A DNA stretch of 64,000 nt from Apostichopus japonicus. Lineage: Eukaryota > Echinodermata > Holothuroidea > Aspidochirotida > Stichopodidae. Of the stretch, positions 52,401-60,900 are shown in pieces (position 1 is the stretch's first letter; each line of letters starts with the position of its first letter). The notes beneath the pieces are model-generated. The model saw nothing but the letters and a program-made list of their open reading frames with translations. It was not told the origin of the DNA and did not search any database. Both the position numbers and the translations under genes were made by a program. The stretch spans positions 16,376,821 to 16,440,820 of the forward strand of contig NC_092578.1 in the NCBI RefSeq assembly GCF_037975245.1. Reading direction: 5' to 3'.

Positions 52401-55400
52401 AAAAGTTAAAAAAGTGATCCCATAGTAGCATGTCAGTTATCTCATTCAACTTTCTGTCTTCCCTTGGCTAGTCCTGCTGAAAGAATTTATCGCAAAAGAT
52501 TGAGTCCAAAAATTTTGGGTAATCGAGTAAACTATTTCATAATTTTTTTTTTTTTTAATTCTGTGCCCCTTTATCTTTTCCTCATTCTTTCTTTATTTTA
52601 CAGCCAAACATTGTCGAGAAGTTGGCACCGATTCAGGTGTCTGTGGAATACGCTTTGGAGAATTCCAACACTCAGCAGTATGAGCTGGAACCAATACTAA
52701 GCTATTCATCACAGTCAATGACATCAAAGCAGGTAAGATCACCATGGCAACCTGTGAGTGAGACATCTTGCTTATGGCTAGACTGTTTAAAAGGGATATT
52801 CCAATGCTTGACAGGGGAGACCAAAATTCTCCCAAATGAATTGATAGGTGCAATTCTCCTATCAATTATCTTGATACCAACTCTAGATATTTTCAAGGGG
52901 ACTTATTCTTTGCATGAGAAAAACCTTTACACTCAAGGAAATGGATCACATAGAGTAATGGTTATTTCATTGTAGCACATGTTCTAAAAGTCTACTTTTC
53001 TTTTATAACCTTGGTGGTAATTTGTCCTTGAGATGTGGAATGTTCCCTAGCTGTTGTGTTACCCTGAATTGTGGACTTTATCGGGTTTATATACATTAAA
53101 GAGCAATATATCTGTCCCATGTTGCCAGATACATTAATAAAGCTTCAGCAACATAATGATTCTTTAAGACTAAGATTTCAATTACTTGTTCAGAATAATG
53201 TCAGTAGTTTGTTCAGACAGTACACAAGAATTTTGTTTTCAACCCCATGTTGCATCATCTAATATTTTTTTTCGTTTCGTTTCTGGTGGCATACATTGTC
53301 CACAGTTAGTGGAGAGGAAGTATTTTGAATTCACAGAAGAATAGCCATTGTTTTGTTTTGTTGTTAGAAGCTATTCGTTCATAGACAATAGCTTCCATCG
53401 TGTGAAATTTTGCTTGCATTGTTTTGTGCATACTTAGAACAATATCACATGTAGATTCACAATGCACTCATTCATGTTGGTGAACCACAAGTTAAAGTTT
53501 AATACCGGGGTCCGAATTTCAAAGTAGCAAAACTAACGTGAAATAAATCAGAAAGTTTGTCAAATAGTTACGTTGTATCTGTTAGTATCGTCTCATAAAT
53601 TAGGCCGATGTGGATATGTTAATTGATTATGGTTATCCACGAGGTTCCTGAAATATGTTGGGTAATTGAAGCAAAAACCATAGCAGAACTACTACCTGTG
53701 TAATTTACAGATACTGCTATCCAGCCAAAATGTGGATGACAAAGAGGCCACCATAAATATGCCATCCCTCTTTTAAAAACTCAAACTCAAAAGTCAAGAC
53801 CGTGATACCACTTGTACCTTGCTCATGGCATGAATGATACAATAAAAATAAAATTTTTTATTTGGCACCATACCTCCTGTCTCCCCCACCCCCCCCCCCC
53901 TCTTCCCCACCTCTCCCCTTCCCTTCTACGTCCTCTCACAGCTCCCCGACAGTGTTTTTAAAAGAATTATCTTTTTGCTTTCTGCCTTACGGAGTAGAAG
54001 GCATTTCAGTGTGTAGCAGAAAACAACTTAACTTCCTATGTTCAAATCTGACTTTTTTTTTCCTTTTCATCACACGGTCGATATTTTATTAAAGAAATAC
54101 CACAATAACCTTCACACATGATTAAAACTGATTAAAATTAAATGTTCAGACCCATTTTACTTGTCTTTTACTTTCATCCACAATCCGACAAAATACTCCC
54201 TTTGTGTATGTTTTTGGCTATAGGTCTATGAGTCATCCTCGTCGACATTTGCAGCGTCAATCAAATTAAAGTCAACAGATATAAAATCACATTACCTTTC
54301 TTCATCAACCCTCCTGTCATCTCTAAGACCAGACCCGAAATCTCTCAGGGGGGACAGTGACACATTGTTTGATTAATGTTTCCATCGTATCGATCTTCAA
54401 ATATTTGATGTCATCACGGAACGTTTCTCTTTGTTTTCTTTTCCTCCTTCCCACTTATCTTTTCAGGTCTTCATCCTCAACAACTGTAAAGATAATCTTT
54501 GCGTCCCGAATCTTGTGATCAAGAATACGACGTTGTAAGTTTAATATAATCCTAGCAGATATATAAATATATATATATATATATCTTCATATTTATATTT
54601 AGAGATTGAAAGAAATACTCTGTCGTCATCTTCGTCTTTACTCGAGAGGCAGCTGACAAGCAATCGAGGAGAGGTTTGTCTTTTGATTCGGATGAGTTAA
54701 TGCGCAGTGTTCCAAATCTTGCTTGCCCGGGCTTACTCAACTTACTTAGCTAATTTAATTATGTCTCCGTTAAGTACTTTGGTCACATGTAGGAATCGGG
54801 CTTCCGACGGAGCGCAGCTTTGTGCAAACATCAAAAACGAAAAGAAAAAAAATGTTCTGTCGTGGGGTTTAATTGAATGCCTTTTTTTGAATAATTTGTT
54901 GGAAGTCTTTGAATTATTGAGTTATTGCTAGAGGACAAAAATGGTGAATAAACATTGAGTGAGGTAGAAATAAATTGAATTTTTTGTCTGTTTTATAGCT
55001 TTTGTTGGAAAAAAAGGGCAATACTTTACAGCGGTGCTCAAAGTGGAAGAAACATAAAAATATAAGAAAGAGAGAAATCGAAAGCTTTTTTCTGTGTATT
55101 TCACTTTCAGGAATCATGACAATGATAACCCAAAAAATTTTTAAGGAGCAACCAAATGGTTGTAATCACATGGATTCCTTAGTTAGATGAAAGGGAAGTC
55201 CACTTTTACAAGGTTGAGTCAAACGACAGCATGAAAACAGCTCAAAATCAGTTGTAAATTTCTGTCTATTTTGACGATGACATGTTCATTTCATTCCTTA
55301 AAAGGAGGAACCATTAACATGAAGGACAATTTTTATATTTTCGTTACCAGCTCGCTCCCAAGCATCGTAGTGGGATCTGAGAAGTTGGTGACCCTTAATT

Positions 55401-57668
55401 TGCATATAACAAACGCTGGTGAAGATGCATTCCAAGCCAAGCTGAGAGCTTACATTCCGGACGGACTACAGTTTGTTAGAATCGAGAACGTAGATTCTCT
55501 GGTAAGTGCAGTAGTGTGTAAAAAAAGAGACCTGTTTGTTAGATTAAGTGTCGATCCATCATTGTTTCATATAATAATAATAATTAACAGTTCTTATATA
55601 GCGGAACTTACAATAAAGTCTCACCATGCTGTACTTAACCCTGGTCATTGGTAACTTATCACACCTACACACCAAAGTGTGCACAATTCAATCAATCTCT
55701 CCTGGGGCACCACAGTGCACCACAACCACGTGTCCCCCGGGGACTTCCCATAGGGTGCAGCCACAAACCGGCGCACGCAACTATATTTACAAGTCACCTC
55801 GCAAGTCCCCATTTATACACCTGCAATCCTTAGATCACAAGTCCACTGCCTTAACCACTTGACTACAATGCCCCACTTGTAAGCTAGTGACTACGTGCCA
55901 CCAAGAGATTTAAATATATGCCATCTGAAAAATCAGTATGTGCCAAACAGAAAAATGCACCAATTCGAGAAATAATGTTTCCGACTAGGAAACCAAAAAT
56001 ATGCCACATAAATGTCTTTGCTGCTAGACGCCTTATGCAACTAAAAATTAATTTTGCATTAATTGTTGGAAGCTTTTTTTTTTTTTTTTTTTTAGTTTCT
56101 TGTGAATATGTGCTTGAGACTTAAAATAATTACCTCCATAAAATCAAATATATTTTGCAGCAGAGAAATATCAGTATATTCCAGGCATATATTGCTCCCA
56201 ATTCCAATCTATGAAATCCATCTCTCTTGATACCAAACCCCCCTCCCCAGCCCACACCCTCCTTTAAGTATTTTTTCTATGAAATTTTACTAGCTGTAGT
56301 TTGGTTGATGTCTCTATCTTCAAGCTTAAACAGGCTTATGCCCCTGTAGTCACAAATCATGTTCTCTAAACCAACCAGTACTGGAATCAAATGTATGCTG
56401 TAGAAACACTCCAGCACAATATCAGTAATGTTGGCTAAATGATGATAACTTCATTCCAGTCGTTAGATCCCCATTACTTTGTTGATGTTTTCGAGAAGTC
56501 ACAAGGTTAAAGAAAGAAATGGATTTATGCATTGGTGATATTCTCAGCGGGTAGTCTATGATAATTGTCCAGCATTTATTGCGGAGTCTACAGTATTATA
56601 AACACTTTAAAAAAAAAGAAACCTTGCCAATCTATGTCTCGCTGTGTAATATGTTCATACTGCCGTTATCCTTGCTTTTACCGAATATTTCTGTACGTTC
56701 AGGTTTGCAATAGTCGTCAGGTAAATAGTTGTGGCCTTTAGTGACTCTCTTACATACTGCAGTCATATTTTTACACTCTGAGAAATATTTAACGGCCGAA
56801 CTTTGTAGTGTATTGATCCGACGGAAAAAGGCGAGCTCCCTCGTGAGTTTCACAGGAGATTGACGGATGAAGCATCAGGATATCGTGTTCCTTAGTGACT
56901 ATTTTCTCTTATGAGTTCTCACTGAACTAACTCTTGAAGTGGTCAAAGTATGGGAAAGATTTGACAACACTCCTTAAAAATCTACATAAAAGATGAGAAA
57001 AGATTTTGTTGAGTGGTATTTATTTTTACCTGAGGAACGTGTCATGATGACATCACAGACTAAACCTACATTGATCTATTTCCTGGAGTGATGAAGGATC
57101 TTTCGAATATGAAATATTAAAGTCTCTTTCAAACAAGTATATCTAGAGTTATGAATAAAATGTTGTGATGGGGATTTCACCTAGCACAGAAGATAAACAA
57201 ATTTTATTTATTTATTTATTAAAAATTTATTTATTTAAAAATTTATTTATTAAAAATTTATTTATTTAAAAAAAAAATCATTAATTTTTTCTATTTAAAA
57301 AATTCTCCATCAATGTTAACTTTTTGTCTACTAACCAACAGACAACGCTTAATGAATGATCCAGAATTATTTTCTATACGGCACTGATACTTTGTGTACA
57401 GATTTGAGGTCGGGCAGTACAAGACAGGAACCTCCTACATGGAATAGTAGTTTGTTATATAGTGTAAAAAGCATCCTCATGTTGTTGTTTTTTTGGCTCC
57501 TCACAGGGAATATCCGTGACGTGTACAGCAGATGACACCAACAACATTATCATTTGTGACCTTGGCAACCCACTCATGCCAAACTTTCAGGTACCATAAA
57601 TTCTTCTGGAAATGTTTCTTTGATCGTAAATTTCACTTTCATTAAGACACAAATGATTTATGCTATAT

Positions 57669-57730
<62 letters not shown>

Positions 57731-57789
57731 TTAAGACACAAATGATTTATGCTATATGGATATATATATATATGGATATATATATATAT

Positions 57790-57848
<59 letters not shown>

Positions 57849-57877
57849 GATATATATATATATTTATATATATATAT

Positions 57878-57938
<61 letters not shown>

Positions 57939-60900
57939 TGAAAACGTAATGAGTTGGAAAATTTAGAACAGTGAAAAAACTTCCAGCCTCCACCGGGATT
58001 CGAACCCGGGCCTCCCACCTTATATGCGGACACCCTAACCAACTAGGCTATGGACGCTGATTGTATGTCCAGAGGTTTGATACCGGTAAGGAAGGTTGTA
58101 ATTCCACTGTAGGCGTTTGTATATTTATATATATATATATATATTTGTCACTATTACCTTTCAACTACAGAGAAATATAGTCTATTTGTGAGATCCCTTT
58201 GTAATTTTGTACAAAGAAGTAATCAATCGTTGGTTGTTTTTGAGTAAAGACGTTGCTACATTTAATTATGCAAATACATTAACATGTTTAAATAAGTGAA
58301 GGCCACATATAAACAGGGCTTAATACCCTATGCTACCCCGCATTTACCAGGACCTGACCTATGACCCATTTCATCTCTCCGTAGTTGCCAATGGGGTTAA
58401 CGCTCTCTACTGATGAGGTGCTCGGAGACAAGGACAAGCTGGATTTCTATGTCATAGTGACAAGGTGAGTGAACTGAAATGACAGCATTCTCAGTTCAGA
58501 CGTCCTTTCCACCCAAATCGATCAAAAGTTGTAGTTTTGTGCAAAAGTCTATCTTTAAAACAGATCCATCTTTTTAAGGTGTTGTTCCCAGGTCACGATT
58601 GATGGTGACTGTAATCGACTTTGGTTAACCAATTGTTTTCTAAATGTTAATACATTAACAGGCGCGTATCCAGGATTTTCAAACCCGGGGGGCGCGAATT
58701 ACTATCTAAGCGGAGCGCCACCATCGGTTGGCGCGCAGCGTACAAGAAAATTTCTTGTTTTGAAACCCCCCAGATCACCGGAAACGGCACTTCTCGGGCT
58801 TGAAATGACCAACCAGATGTACACTTTTTGCCTGAGAACCAAGTATTTCCTAATAGTTTTTTTTCCCCATCCATAACCTTTTTGAAGATTGTCAACCCAG
58901 CACACATCATGTTCGACCTGATCGCATCTCCTGTGGGTCTTTGCTTTTGTAGGTGATTCTACGTCGCGGCCCACAATACCCGTCAGCCCCACTTTTCAAG
59001 GTTTTAAGCCCCATATTTGTTCAGAATTTGAAAATTCACATTTCTCGTGAATAAACTCACTTCAAAACATACCCATAATCTTGTACAAAATTTCATCTAT
59101 GGACAACCAATATAGAAAAAACTTTCTTGAACCCCTAACAGACCGGTCAAAATTGCACGAGTAGAGGGAAGTGTGATGTAGAATGTTGGTCAGAAATTTT
59201 CGAAAATTCAGACACAGTTAATTTACTGGTGTACAAATATTAAAACCTGTTATAACGACTATTATAAAACTTGGTTGAAGGAAATGAAAAAATAGCAGAT
59301 ATTTCCGAAACCGAACACTACACACATAGGCGTAGGAGGCGCGGCGGCAGTGGCGGAGCTAGGGGTATTGGTCAGGAGTGGCGAGAATGGTCTGAAGGGG
59401 CGCTTTCGACACTATCTAAGCGCAGCGCCACCACTGGTTGGCGCGTAGCCTTCCAAAAATTTTTGAGTAAAGATACTCCCTAGATCACAGGAAATGACCC
59501 TTTCCGGGCCTGGCTAATTTGCAGATAAACGAAGAATAAGGTGTCATCGCCAAATTACACCAACAAAATGTGAGAAATGTCAATAAGTAGATGAAAGCGC
59601 AATAAAAAAGTCAATAATCACGAATAATTAAAAAGTGGTAAAGAGCTGGAAAAGGCGCCAGCAGTCCATTTGAGTCCGTCAGGGGGGCATCCGCCCCCCT
59701 GACCATATGGACGCTCCGCCATTACTAATGTAAAAGAGAGTTTTGACATAATTGGACCTCCATGCTTTTTATACATCTACATGAGACATGTCGTTGTTTA
59801 CATTAGCATCTCGCGGTATACTGCGCAATTTGAACGGACCGTACGGTACATGATGGCATGCGATGTAATAACCGCTGCTTGCTTATATGATATCGACATG
59901 AACACGTTGAACGCGCGCTTCGCGCGCGAAAATTTTTGGTTATTTTTTCAGGCAAGTCGGACAGTTTTGAGGCTTTTCATCCTGGAACGCCATTTTCATG
60001 CTCACTGATATGATGTGATATCTGCTGTTTGCGTTACAAATTCGAACAGGCGCGTAGTGAGGAATTTGCCAAGGGAGGGGCGAAGCCTGTAGGCAAATTA
60101 TCTAAGCGTAGCGCCACCATAGGTTGGCGCGAAGCGTACAAGAAAATTTTGGCCGAAAATGCCTCCCAGATCGCTGGAAATGGCACTACCCAGGACCATT
60201 TGTTAGCGCGAAGCGTACATGCAAATTTTGGCCGAAAATGTCTCCCAGATCGCTGGAAATGACACTTCCCAGGCCTTGTAAGTTGCCTCTAAGCACTTTC
60301 TATTTTGAAATTACTTAGCGATATCATTTAAAAAATGCTGAATGGGGGGGGGCGGGCGGTCGCCCCCATCCCAAACTGCGTCATGTTCCCCGACGACACG
60401 GTTGAGTTCGAGACCAGCCACAGTTGGTTTCATAGCACAATTCTACATACGCGTTATGATAGACCATATATAGTATATATATAGATCATTAGTGAGAGAG
60501 GAAAATGGAAACGTCAAAAAATGGAGTTGTTGGTGTAAGGGGTAAGGTGAGTCACACTTTTACGAAATCATTGATCCGTCACTGGCTACCCTTCAGCGCT
60601 GTAATGATGTCACTGTTCCTCTTTCTCTTCCCGGTGTCTTCGCGTTTTGCTTTTACTCCCTCTTTTTCTCCTTTTTCTCTCTTTCTTCTTTTTCTTTTCC
60701 CTTTCTTCCTCTCCTTCTCCTCTTTTTTCCTTTTTTCTTCTCTTTTTTTCTCTTCTCTTTTTCTTACCCGGGGGGCGCGCGCCCCCAACGCCCCCCCCCC
60801 TGGATACGCACCTGATTAACATCACATTAAATGGAAAACCACAGTTAATCAGGTATCTTGAATATCAGCCATGGTGAATACAAACTGGCCTCCCCCCCCC

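Larger units (their letters stand above)
58659..60814. mobile_element. Composite DNA transposon, 2.16 kb, TIR CAGG(C/T)GCGTATCCAGG
   Basis: Left end CAGGCGCGTATCCAGG and right end CCTGGATACGCACCTG are inverted repeats (15 of 16), flanked by direct 5-bp ATTAA (58654-58658 and 60815-60819). Inside are four copies of a GC-rich module, a second TIR pair (CAGTGGCGGAGC at 59348; its complement near 59723) and a third start CAGGCGCGTAGTGAGG at 60048. This suggests related elements inserted into each other. No transposase frame is visible. It occupies most of the intron between exons 18 and 19. Confidence 0.7.

Noticed and set aside
55271-55350. In-frame extension upstream of exon 16
   Set aside because: The acceptor at 55350 and the phase with exon 15 mark the exon start; upstream sequence has no integrin similarity.
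57658-58042. Tyr/Ile-repeat frames on both strands
   Set aside because: Products of the TA dinucleotide array and the tRNA-like sequence.
58647-58992. Minus-strand frames of 87 and 96 codons
   Set aside because: They run over the composite transposon end and GC-rich module; no transposase or other domain recognised.
60505-60877. Leu/Phe- and Lys/Arg-rich frames up to 104 codons
   Set aside because: Caused by the pyrimidine tract and the transposon end.
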